DNA from: Pseudomonas fluorescens HK44 | Lineage (GTDB): Bacteria; Pseudomonadota; Gammaproteobacteria; Pseudomonadales; Pseudomonadaceae | Reading direction: 5' to 3' | DNA: 64,000 nucleotides | Assembly: GCF_000217955.3 (NCBI RefSeq) | Contig: NZ_AFOY02000004.1 | Span: forward strand, 186,001-250,000 | Part shown: in pieces, positions 42,981 to 51,425 of the stretch | How positions within the stretch are numbered: the stretch's first letter is position 1 | Layout of the letters: each line of letters starts with the position of its first letter | Position numbers and translations under genes: made by a program | Notes under the pieces: generated by a model | What the model saw: the letters and a program-made list of their open reading frames with translations, nothing else | What the model was told of the DNA's origin: nothing | The model's database searches: none

Positions 42981-44561
42981 CTACCTATTGAACCGTTCAA
43001 CCAAGGCGCGTAAACCACGGGATGTAGCTTCAAGCTCGTTGCCACGAATGACTGCTGCGTTAGCATTTTTAGCTGTTTTATCGACCGTGCCTGCAACGTT
43101 ATTGATCTGCCGAGCAATATCTTCCGCGACATGAGCCTGCTCTTCTGAGGCGGCTGCCATTTGCTGACTCATGTCACTGATCCGCTCAACCGCCTCACGA
43201 ATACCTTGAAGAGCGCCCTGTGCTTCTATAACTTGCTGTACGCCATGATCGGCCTCGCGGATACCGATTCTGGCAATGCTTACAGCTTCATCCGCCCCCT
43301 TTTTAAGGGTTTCAATGACACTTTGAATTTGTTGAGTCGACACACGTGTTTTACCGGCCAAGGCGCGGACCTCATCAGCCACCACCGCAAAACCACGACC
43401 CTGCTCACCCGCCCTGGCCGCTTCAATGGCAGCATTGAGGGCCAGCAGGTTGGTTTGATCCGCAATGGATTGAATCACTCCCGCAGCGGTCATGATTTGC
43501 TGGGTTTCATTGGCGAGGTGATCCACAGCCATACTGATATTGGTGACCGTACTAGCCAGCAGTTGAATAGCCTCTCGGGAGGTCCCGGCGACTTTGTCGC
43601 CTTGTTCAGCCAGTTCATTTGCTGTTTGCGCCTCAGTGGCGGTTTGTTGAACATGCCCCGCCACCTCGCTGATTGAGGCAGCCATTTCAGTCATCGCGGC
43701 TGCCGTCATATCCGTTTCGGCCCGCTGCTCCAGCAAAGTCTGTTCGGTTTGGTTGGAGAGCAAAGAGGAATGTGCTGCTGCCTCAGCCACTTGGCTTGCT
43801 AGATCGCTCAGCCGAGTCAGGGCGGTTTTAAGGCGCGCATCCTCACTAATCAGTATCATTTCCAGCTGCGCCGAAGGGCCGTAGATGTCGCTGTAAGTCA
43901 GAGCGCTAATCGGATCACTAAAAGCGTCAGGAGCGCATTTCATGATTCCATTGAGCTGATTTCCCTCTCGCGTATATGACCCCCACCCTACAGCGAGGAA
44001 GAGTGCGACGATTACCGCTTGGGCGGCCAGACTCGGCAGCACGCTAGCCGCACCAATAGCCAGCGCAGCCGCAGTTGCGGATAAGGCCATTCTTCCCATA
44101 AAGGCAGTAAGGTGACGCTTTTTCGGAACGGCTTTTTTTCCAGCACGCAACCGCTCATACAGTGTTTGTGCGCGCTCAATTTGCTCGCGAGTCGGTTTGA
44201 CTCTAACGGACTCGTAGCCTGTCAAACGGCCATCTTCGACAATGGGCGTCACATAGGCACTGACCCAGTAATAGTTACCATTTTTACAGCGATTTTTGAC
44301 GATGCCCATCCAGCTTTTTCCAGCCTTCAGGTAGCTCCACATCAGTCCAAAAACGGCAGGAGGCATGTCGGGATGACGAACTAAACTGTGCGGGCTGCCG
44401 ACCAACTCCTCACGTGAATAGCCGCTTATTTTTGTGAATTCGTCGTTGCAGTAGGTGATTTTCCCGCTGGCATCCGTCGCTGAGATCAAACGCTGCCGAG
44501 CCGGAAAGGTTTGCTCAACAGTGGTAGTTGTTCGAGTCGCTCGCAAGGCCAATACCCACAA
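42981..44561 (-). CDS. Aerotaxis receptor Aer-type MCP
   Basis: About 520 residues. PAS domain with the Aer signature [40 protein letters not shown] and [20 protein letters not shown], which binds FAD in Aer. Two membrane segments (about 160-205), then an MCP signalling domain ([39 protein letters not shown]). No ATG fits the start: TTG 44546 would give [12 protein letters not shown] and TTG 44561 five more codons; neither has a good ribosome-binding site, so the 5' end may have been altered by the neighbouring IS630. Confidence 0.85.
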   Translation of the reverse strand: MWVLALRATRTTTTVEQTFPARQRLISATDASGKITYCNDEFTKISGYSREELVGSPHSLVRHPDMPPAVFGLMWSYLKAGKSWMGIVKNRCKNGNYYWVSAYVTPIVEDGRLTGYESVRVKPTREQIERAQTLYERLRAGKKAVPKKRHLTAFMGRMALSATAAALAIGAASVLPSLAAQAVIVALFLAVGWGSYTREGNQLNGIMKCAPDAFSDPISALTYSDIYGPSAQLEMILISEDARLKTALTRLSDLASQVAEAAAHSSLLSNQTEQTLLEQRAETDMTAAAMTEMAASISEVAGHVQQTATEAQTANELAEQGDKVAGTSREAIQLLASTVTNISMAVDHLANETQQIMTAAGVIQSIADQTNLLALNAAIEAARAGEQGRGFAVVADEVRALAGKTRVSTQQIQSVIETLKKGADEAVSIARIGIREADHGVQQVIEAQGALQGIREAVERISDMSQQMAAASEEQAHVAEDIARQINNVAGTVDKTAKNANAAVIRGNELEATSRGLRALVERFNR

Positions 44562-44693
44562 AAAATATAAGTAATAGCTATTATGCCACTATCAGCGAGC
44601 CCCTTAGGGAACTAAAAGCGCAAAGTGTCTCCGACAAAGTGAGCGCACAACAGCGCCTATCTGTGCATCAGCGATGACTATTGGCCTGAGCGG

Positions 44694-44967
44694 TTAATTC
44701 ATTAATTTATTTTTTATCACGCTCAGCTTCGCCTTATGTACCGAGCGAATGATTACCTCAGCCGTTTTATTCCGCTTGAACGGCTTGGCTGAGTGCTCAT
44801 TGTGAGCCTCGATAAATTGGCGGATAGCCGCCTTCAGGTCGGCGACGCTGGTGAAGGCACCCCGGTACAGCGCTAGTTTTTCCAGTTGTGCAAACCAGCC
44901 CTCCACGGCGTTCAGCCACGAAGCACTGGTCGGCGTGAAGTGCAGCTTGAAACGCGGATGTTTGGGC
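44694..44967 (-). pseudogene. IS630 transposase C-terminal fragment
   Basis: Matches the last 90 codons of the 46808-47905 transposase (KHPRFKLHFTPTSASWLNAV, YRGAFTSVADLKAAIRQFIE, KNKLMN) with moderate divergence. The N-terminal part is replaced by unrelated sequence from about 44967. Its right end GAGCGGTTAATTC at 44689 on is preserved. Confidence 0.8.
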
Positions 44968-45163
44968 AGGCGGTGTTCTTCCACCGAACAAGTTATCTCT
45001 GCAAGTCGGCTACCATGACCTTTGTGGATGGCAGTCATTGCTTTGGCTGCAGCCAAAGCTAAGTACAAACACTGGATCACGACAAAAAATAAGTGATGGG
45101 GCACCGTGTCGATGCTCCCCCTGGCATCAGCCAAGGGCAGTCTATCGGGCAGTGTGCGCCTAG

Positions 45164-46729
45164 CAGCCTGTCGGACTTGAATTCATGAGCAGGGCATCAA
45201 TAGTGAGGCGAAGCAATTTTCCTCACTATTTAGGTATTTCCAGGAATTTTTGCCCCGGGCTTCCTGGGTGCGAGCAGATTTAGCCCATTCTTACCCGCAT
45301 TGGACGGATTTGTGGCGCATAACGGCCATGCGTTTCAAATTCCAGGCCAGACAGACCAGGCGCCATTCCCCGTTCACCTTGTCCTTGCCCCGCAGCAGGA
45401 ACTGACGGAAGCCCATGACCGATTTGATGATGCCGAACACCGGCTCCACCGTCTGTTTGCGCAGGGCATAGAGGCGGCGCCCCGGCTGAGTCTTGAGCTT
45501 GTGCGCCATGCGTTGCTGGGCCGTGGCATCGGCGTCGAGCGGCGGCAGTTCCGCGAAGCGCGCCCGCCAGCCGGGGTGGTGGTCTTCGCGCGCCACCGCC
45601 AGGTAGGGTTCGATTGCGGCCGCTTCGCAGGCGGCGATGTTGCTTTCGCTGCTGTAGCCACAGTCCCCGAGCAGCGCCTGCACCTGGCCCAACGAGGCCG
45701 GCAGCGCCTTGAGCTCGGCCAGCATGGGGACAACTTGTTGCTTGTCGTTGCCTGCTTGAGTGAGGCCCTGCGCCACTATGAGTAGCGTGTCGGTATCCAC
45801 CGCAGCCTGGGCGTTGTAGCACTGTTCGAAGCAGCCGCCGGCCACCCGCATGATGCGCGAGTCTTCGTCGGTGAGGTAGATTTGGTCGTGCGCCATAGGC
45901 CCTTCCACCGGTGCGTTGGGCGGCGTGCCGCCGGGCTTCTTACCAGTTTCTGCCGTACGCGTCGCACTCTGAGCGAGTTTTTCCTGGTCGATGGCCTGAT
46001 CCTGCTCGAAGCGCACGCGGGCGCGCGCCTCGATCCCGGCCTTCGCCGCAGCCATGGCGACCAATCGATCTTGCCGGCGTTTTATCTCGTCCGGCAGGTC
46101 AATGCCATCGGAGAGTTCTGTCTGGTCGGCGCTTTCTGCCAGCGCCAGGAGCTCCTGCACTTCGGTCTTGAGTTAGCGTTCGAGTGCCTGGATATGGCCA
46201 TAGGAAAGTGCGCTGTGGCGTGAGGCATTGGCATGCAACTTGGTGCCGTCGAGGCTGATGGTGCCGAGCTTGAGCAGCTTCATTTCCCCCGCCAGCTCCA
46301 GCACCTGGAGGAAGAGGTCGGCCAACTCGTCGAGGAAGCGCCGGCGGAAACTGGCCAGGGTGTCGTGATCGGGGTGGCTGCCGGCTGCGAGGTAGCGAAA
46401 GGCGAGCGAGTCGTAAGTGGCGCGCTCAATCTTGCGGCTGGAAAAGGTGCCGGTGGCATAGCCATAGACCCGTAGACTGAGCAGCACCTCGGGGTGATAG
46501 GCGGCGCTGCCGCGTCCGCCATAAACCCGGGTGAGCGCGCTCAGGTCGAGCCGTTCGATGGCTTCGAGAATGAAGCGGGCCAGGTGATCTTCTGGCAGCC
46601 AGTCATCCAGCGATGGCGGGAGCAGGTAGTCAGTCTTGCGGTCGATCGGGCGAAAGCGGTTCATACGGAGGCATCGGCTGGGCGGGGCCGCGATTATCCT
46701 GGAATACAGCGATTAAGTCCGACAGGCTG
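45164..46729 (-). mobile_element. IS1182-family insertion sequence
   Basis: Perfect terminal repeats CAGCCTGTCGGACTT at both ends and a 4-base palindromic target duplication CTAG (45160-45163 and 46730-46733). 1566 bases. It inserted 10-20 bases outside the left end of IS630 copy B. Confidence 0.9.
45291..46664 (-). pseudogene. IS1182 transposase with one in-frame TAA
   Basis: ATG 46664: MNRFRPIDRKTDYLLPPSLD, ARFILEAIERLDLSAL, GRGSAAYHPEVLLSLRVYGY, ISLDGTKLHANASRHSALSY. After HIQALER a TAA (46173-46175) interrupts; the same frame goes on LKTEVQELLALAESADQTEL and the DDE domain to GVCGYSSES-like and KRMAVMRHKSVQCG at 45291. The codon is CAA in the expected QLKTE context, so one base change would restore the gene. 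Confidence 0.85.
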
Positions 46730-46743
46730 CTAGTATCATGAGC

Positions 46744-47915
46744 GTGTAATTCGTTTATCTAAACACATATCGATATGCTGACCAGACTTCGACGTCACTG
46801 AGCAGTCGTGCACATGGCCAAGCCCGCCGCCCCATTCGTTTTAACGCCACCTGACCACGCCACACTACAAGGCTGGTCACGGATGGGCTCGCTGGCCCAA
46901 CCTCTCGGGCAGCGGGCCAAAATTCTGCAGTTGTTGGCTGATGGATTAACCCCCAAAGACGTCAGCGCTCAGCTACAGATCTCGGCGCCGGTGGTGTTCA
47001 AATGGCGAAAGCGTTATCTGGAGGCGGGTCTTGAGGGCTTGAATGACCTGCCGCGAAGTGGCCAGCCTCGCAAGCTCAGCACTCAAAAAATGAAGGAAAT
47101 TCTGACCCTGACAACCCAGCGCGTGCCTCGCGAGGCGACGCATTGGAGTGTGCGCCTGATGGCCAAGTATGCCGCCGTTACGGCTTGGCAGGTGCGACAG
47201 GTCTGGGCCGCTTCCGACCTCAAACCCCATCGTTTGAAGACCCTCAAGATCAGCAACGATCCGCATTTTGCCGATAAGGTCGTCGATGTCGTCGGGCTTT
47301 ATCTGAACCCGCCGGATAACGCCCTGGTGCTGTCGGTTGACGAGAAAACCCAGATCCAGGCCCTGGATCGCACCCAACCGATGTTGCCGCTACGCCCCGA
47401 TCAGATCGAGCGACGCACGCATGATTACAAGCGTCATGGCACCGCCAGTCTGTATGCCGCTTTTGACATCCTGACGGGCCAGGTCATCGGGCGGATAACC
47501 CTACGCCACCGGGCCAAAGAGTTTCTGGCTTTTCTGCAACAGATCGACCGCGCTACGCCCGCAGCGCTTGACCTGCATGTCATCCTGGACAACAGCTCGA
47601 CTCACAAAACCCCGGCCATCAAGCAATGGCTGGAGAACCACCCGCGTTTCAAATTGCACTTCACACCGACCAGTGCGTCGTGGCTGAACGCCGTGGAAGG
47701 CTGGTTCGCGCAGCTGGAAAGACGGGCGCTGTACCGGGGCGCCTTCACCAGCGTGGCCGACCTGAAGGCGGCTATTCGTCAATTTATTGAGGCCCACAAT
47801 GACCTTTCGGCCAAGCCCTTCCGGTGGAATAAAACGGCTGAATCCATCATCAACTCTGTAAACAAAGCAAAGCTGGGGGCGATAACGAATAAGTTATTGA
47901 ATTAACCGCTCGGGA
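46744..47915 (+). mobile_element. IS630-family insertion sequence, copy B (intact)
   Basis: Left end GAGCGTGTAATTCGTTTATC, right end complement of GAGCGGTTAATTCAATAAC. Same element as 33494-34667 in opposite orientation; shares the flank TACTAGCA-side sequence at its left end with copy A. Ends approximate. Confidence 0.8.
46808..47905 (+). CDS. IS630-family transposase
   Basis: 365 residues, intact. Helix-turn-helix domain RAKILQLLADGLTPKDVSAQ and FKWRKRYLEAGLEGLNDLPR; Tc1/mariner-type DDE domain with ALVLSVDEKTQIQALDRTQP (D), LDLHVILDNSSTHKTPAIKQ (D) and PTSASWLNAVEGWFAQLERR (E). It differs from copy A by a handful of bases, including the one that restores the frame, and can be the source that mobilises the other copies. 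Confidence 0.95.
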   Translation: MHMAKPAAPFVLTPPDHATLQGWSRMGSLAQPLGQRAKILQLLADGLTPKDVSAQLQISAPVVFKWRKRYLEAGLEGLNDLPRSGQPRKLSTQKMKEILTLTTQRVPREATHWSVRLMAKYAAVTAWQVRQVWAASDLKPHRLKTLKISNDPHFADKVVDVVGLYLNPPDNALVLSVDEKTQIQALDRTQPMLPLRPDQIERRTHDYKRHGTASLYAAFDILTGQVIGRITLRHRAKEFLAFLQQIDRATPAALDLHVILDNSSTHKTPAIKQWLENHPRFKLHFTPTSASWLNAVEGWFAQLERRALYRGAFTSVADLKAAIRQFIEAHNDLSAKPFRWNKTAESIINSVNKAKLGAITNKLLN

Positions 47916-47949
47916 CACTACCCACAGTGCAACTCTGAAGCAATAAGCG

Positions 47950-48189
47950 TTAGATTAACTTGCCGGTGTCGTCAGTTAGAAGTGCGAACCCCGCCACCCA
48001 TATCACAGTGCCCGCAGTAAAACCGATACTGATGGGGAATAGAAGCAAGTCTGACGCGAAAGTAAGCAGCAAAATTCCGATGATTACCGTACCAAAACAA
48101 AAGCCCAACCAAGCTATTTCAACGGCTACTGCGCCCACAAATACGCCGAGTCCGCACAACAGTATGACCAGGCCCAATAATTTCTTCAT
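47950..48189 (-). CDS. Small membrane protein (79 aa)
   Basis: Two to three membrane segments: LGLVILLCGLGVFVGAVAV, GTVIIGILLLTFASDLLLF and GFTAGTVIWVAGFALL. No family recognised. ATG 48189; a GGAATT-type weak site. It follows the other small membrane genes 48283-49017 on the same strand and may share their transcript. Confidence 0.55.
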   Translation of the reverse strand: MKKLLGLVILLCGLGVFVGAVAVEIAWLGFCFGTVIIGILLLTFASDLLLFPISIGFTAGTVIWVAGFALLTDDTGKLI

Positions 48190-48282
48190 CGTTGCAATTC
48201 CCTATTTTATGACGCACATCCAATTTAAGGTGATGATGGCGTAATGCTGGCCGCCTGCATATGGCGGTCAGTAAGCGTTATA

Positions 48283-48561
48283 TCAAACTGACCGCCATTT
48301 GCACCAGACACTGAGCAGCTTCAAACGAAGATAGCAAACAGGCAGTGCAATAGCCCCATGGATCGCAAAAATAATAATTAACCACAACAACGAACCCTGA
48401 TGATTAACTTGCCCCAAATCAATCAGTGAAGCGACTACAGTTGAGCATATTGCCGCCGACTTAATGTATGCACGAGGCTCTGCCGTGACTAGCACTCCGA
48501 ATATCTCCGCAAGTACCCATACCACTATCAGTAATACCAATTCAACTACCATGTTATGCAC
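48283..48561 (-). CDS. Membrane protein (92 aa)
   Basis: Three membrane segments (VVELVLLIVVWVLAEIFGVL, SAAICSTVVASLIDLG, LLWLIIIFAIHGAIALPVCY) and a basic C-terminus. The ATG at 48561 overlaps the upstream gene by 8 bases, indicating translational coupling. Family not recognised. Confidence 0.6.
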   Translation of the reverse strand: MHNMVVELVLLIVVWVLAEIFGVLVTAEPRAYIKSAAICSTVVASLIDLGQVNHQGSLLWLIIIFAIHGAIALPVCYLRLKLLSVWCKWRSV

Positions 48562-48916
48562 CCTTACTTTCTTTAAATCCGGCGGCTATCCAGAACATAA
48601 TCCAGGCTAAGGAGTGTATGATTGACGCGCCCAGCAAAGTGACCAAGGGTATGGCAAAAAAATAGGCTACAGCCCAGCCATACATAGCCTGACCATGCTT
48701 AATAGTTTCTGGCGAATGTATAATTGTTGCATACGTACCTACACTTTCCCTAGCTGACTCATACATAGCCGTACTTAGCGCCTCATAAAACAAGATAAAT
48801 ATACCGGCAAAGCAATATAAAGCAGCAGCAAAACGAAGTACTTGTACTATCCGCCACGCTCCTTCGTTCTGAATCCACACGGGTTTGTTTTTGATAAAGC
48901 AGAGCACTTTGTTCAT
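48554..48916 (-). CDS. Membrane protein (120 aa)
   Basis: Two strong membrane segments (VLRFAAALYCFAGIFILFYE and AVAYFFAIPLVTLLGASIIH) with a third nearby (LAWIMFWIAAGF) and an external loop of about 35 residues. ATG 48916 with GGGGGAG upstream, overlapping the lipoprotein stop by four bases. A coupled set of lipoprotein plus membrane proteins could serve entry exclusion or envelope modification, but nothing in the sequence proves that. Confidence 0.65.
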   Translation of the reverse strand: MNKVLCFIKNKPVWIQNEGAWRIVQVLRFAAALYCFAGIFILFYEALSTAMYESARESVGTYATIIHSPETIKHGQAMYGWAVAYFFAIPLVTLLGASIIHSLAWIMFWIAAGFKESKGA

Positions 48917-49017
48917 AGCTCCCCCGTATCAGCTGCTACACATGGTTTCGGCGCCGGTGCAGACGCGCACCCCGCCAGTCCCAGCACCACTGCCAACACC
49001 ATCAGAATTCTTTCCAT
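48913..49017 (-). CDS. Tiny lipoprotein (34 aa)
   Basis: MERILMVLAVVLGLAGCASA is a complete lipoprotein signal peptide with lipobox LAGC; the mature peptide is only about 18 residues (CASAPAPKPCVAADTGEL). It ends in the ATGA overlap with the membrane protein start at 48916. Entry-exclusion lipoproteins and phage lysis peptides have this look. Too short for most gene finders. Confidence 0.65.
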   Translation of the reverse strand: MERILMVLAVVLGLAGCASAPAPKPCVAADTGEL

Positions 49018-49173
49018 GCCCCAACTTCTTCCGTTCGGTTACCTGACGTCAGTGTAGGTAGCTCATTGCCATATTACACATTCTTGGAACCCCCCATGAC
49101 CCCTACCTATTGCCGCAGCAACGGCCTGATCCAGTACCGGTGAAACTGCCTGAGCTAATCCCTGGCGGGCATT

Positions 49174-49272
49174 TTATTCACCCTGTTTGTACATTTTGAT
49201 GAAGGGGAGCAGGTCGCCGGTCTCGTTGCGGGCCACCAGATGCCCATCCTCAAATGTCAAATGTGCAGTCAT
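49174..49272 (-). CDS. Small ORF (32 aa)
   Basis: MTAHLTFEDGHLVARNETGD, LLPFIKMYKQGE, stop. ATG 49272 has GAGG nine bases upstream. The short strand-rich peptide with sensible codons could be a genuine small protein or the edge of a lost gene. Function unknown. Confidence 0.45.
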   Translation of the reverse strand: MTAHLTFEDGHLVARNETGDLLPFIKMYKQGE

Positions 49273-49482
49273 GTTTGTTGTCCTCAGCAGGTAGTTGAAA
49301 GCACACCAACTCTAGGATCACGACCAGTCGAGGTGGAAAATTTTCTTGCTTGTCGCAGAATTCCTAAGTTATGCGACACGCATTCTTATCCCGGTTTTGC
49401 GGCTTTATATCTGTCGCATGTATCTGTCGCAAGTGATGCGTTACTTGCGATAAAAATGCGACAGGTGAAGCATGACAGCTAA

Positions 49483-50672
49483 GGATGGTCTGAAGTAGTC
49501 ACGCTTTTCTGGCTGACTTCAGCCTCCGCTGATTTTGAAAACGGCGAATCGACCAAAACGATCAGATCATCCGCTTATTTCTGAGCTTTTAGCCGCCGCG
49601 AGCACCTCGCAACGGTCATTTCCCACATTACAGGCGCACCTCTCCTGTACTGGTCAGTAAATGTCGGCGTGCCATCCACAGATTCGACAGAGCGAATAGC
49701 GTCACCAGTTGCGCGGTGTTTTTGGCCAGGCCACGGAAGCGCGTTTTCACAAAACCGAACTGGCGCTTGACCACCCGAAACGGGTGCTCGACTTTGGCGC
49801 GTACCTGGGCCTTGGCCTTCTCGATCTTGCGCTTGGCTTTGTATAGAGCGCTACGCTTACCCAGCTTCTTGTAAGTACTGGCGTGCCGCGATCTGCCAGA
49901 TCACCTCGCGCCCATCATGCTCGGTACGTTTCTCGACGCCGGTATAACCAGCATCGGCGCAGACCACGTTCTCCGCACCGTGCAGCAGTTTGTCGACCTG
50001 AGTGACATCCGCCACGTTGGCGGCTGTGCCCACCACGCTGTGCACCAGACCTGACCCGTCATCCAACACCGATGTGCGCTTTCATGCCGAAATAGTACTG
50101 GTTGCCCTTCTTGGTTTGGTGCATTTCTGGATCGCGTTTACCGTCCTTGTTCTTGGTCGAGCTGGGCGCATTGATCAGCGTGGCATCGACAATGGTGCCT
50201 TGGCGCAACGACAACCCTCGGTCACCCAGATAGCCATTGATCACGGCCAGGATGCCGGCAGCTAGTTCGTGTTTCTCCAGCAGTCGGCGGAAGTTGAGGA
50301 TGGTGGTTTCGTCGGGAATACGCTCTAGATTCAGCCCGGCGAACTGCCGCAGGATGGTGGTCTCGTACAGCGCTTCCTCCATCGCTGGATCGCTGTAACC
50401 GAACCAGTTCTGCATCAAATGTACACGCAGCATCGTCATCAACGGATAAGCCGGACGACCGCCTTCACCCTTCGGGTAGAACGGCTCGATCAGTTTGATC
50501 AAGCCGTTCCACGGCACCACCTGATCCATCTCGATCAAGAACAACTCTTTGCGGGTCTGCTTACGCTTGCCTGCGTACTCGGCGTCAGCGAAGGTCATCT
50601 GTTTCATCGGAAAACTCGGCGGGTGGAGTCCTGGTATTTTGCCAAAATCAGGAAGTCTTCTTCAGAATTTCC
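49483..50672 (-). mobile_element. IS5-family insertion sequence (second copy)
   Basis: Ends GGATGGTCTGAAGTAGTC and the complement of GAAGACTTCCTGATTTTG-proximal right end, target duplication CTAA at 49479-49482 and 50673-50676. 1190 bases, same orientation and same family as the element at 17495-22253, about 80 percent alike by eye. It cut the DNA methyltransferase gene. Confidence 0.9.
49628..50607 (-). pseudogene. IS5 transposase with two frameshifts
   Basis: ATG 50607: [73 protein letters not shown]. An extra T near 50066 shifts the frame ([20 protein letters not shown] continues), and a second shift near 49880 follows QIAAR. C-terminal [13 protein letters not shown] sequence then runs to the stop at 49628. 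Confidence 0.85.
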
Positions 50673-50875
50673 CTAACAATGGTCATATCGCCTAGATTCG
50701 GGACCTGCGGGTGGTGGTGGTGGTGGTGGTGGTGGTGGTGGTGGTGGGCGAGGACGGCGCAGTGAAGGGTTCGATTTCCGAGAGCTAGGCTGGCGTTGCC
50801 CAAGGGCCGCCAGGCCAAGCTCACGGCTTCGATGCCGCTGCACACATTGCCGTACTGAAGGGGTGGATGGTTCAT
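50673..50875 (-). pseudogene. C5 DNA methyltransferase, N-terminal fragment with His repeat
   Basis: ATG 50875 (GGAGATGACAC site). MNHPPLQYGNVCSGIEAVSL and AWRPLG are the AdoMet-binding start of Dcm-type cytosine methyltransferases; SEIEPF appears in another frame (two compensating shifts), then CAVLAH, a run of twelve His codons and PQVPNLGDMT. The family normally has HHYP here. IS5 ends the gene after about 67 codons; the catalytic PC motif and the rest are gone. Confidence 0.8.
50711..50746 (+). repeat. (GTG)12 trinucleotide repeat
   Basis: Twelve perfect GTG units on the plus strand, read as twelve CAC (His) codons on the minus strand inside the methyltransferase fragment. Confidence 0.95.
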
Positions 50876-50924
50876 GTGTCATCTCCTGCCCTGGTTAGCG
50901 CAAAGGCGCCTAATGCCGCCCGGC

Positions 50925-51390
50925 CCGCGGGGCCGGTGACGTGCAAGCTGAGGAAGGAGAGGAACAAGGCGCTGGAGGCAGTACGCCTCCAGCGGGGAAC
51001 AGGGATACCACCTGTGGCTGTCGCAGGGACTCTGGCCGTCGTCAACGCCTGTCGCTGGAGCAGATCGCACCCGACCCGTTTCGTGGCTGGGGTCGATATC
51101 TTTCGGCGCACATCCGCGCACAAAAGGAGCCCGTTGTTTCACCGGCGGGCACCGGGGGAGAACACCGTCGTCCCCGAAGGGTCTCCTGGCATCTCGCGCG
51201 CAAGGCGCCAGGAGACCCTTCGGGCCGGACGTAGAGAGTGCCGATCAGCAGGCCGTGCATCCGGCCGGGCAGGAAAGCACCTTCAATCCTCCCGACGACA
51301 CGAGCCGCTGGAGAGGTACATGCCATTGCAGAAGGCGGGGCATGCTTGGGATGCCCCGCGGGTAGCGGGGCCATGCCTGGCAACCGCTGG
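50925..51390. repeat. Palindrome-rich non-coding region between topB and the methyltransferase
   Basis: Several perfect or near-perfect inverted repeats: CGCTGGAGGC/GCCTCCAGCG (50970-50979 and 50985-50994, 5-base loop); an 18-base perfect pair at 51173-51190 and 51207-51224 (begins CCCGAAGGGTCTCC) with a 16-base loop; GGGGCAT/ATGCCCC around 51337-51356; CGGCCCGCGGGGCCG near 50928. Very GC-rich; open frames here have no good start or composition. Function unknown; no T-runs, so not simple terminators. Confidence 0.65.
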
Positions 51391-51425
51391 AAAACGCGGC
51401 TGGGGCAGGACGTGTCTGGCAGGCG

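Noticed and set aside
9357..46664. Several genes broken by TAA (DUF5983-like twice, intron maturase, IS1182 transposase) suggested TAA recoding to glutamine.
   Set aside because: Intact genes here end normally at TAA (for example cheY), the affected genes are all mobile or decaying, and TAA in the maturase and DUF5983-like gene does not always fit Gln. Independent nonsense mutations are simpler.
50711..50746. Tandem repeat as a possible CRISPR or regulatory array.
   Set aside because: It is a pure GTG trinucleotide run inside a coding sequence, with no spacers.
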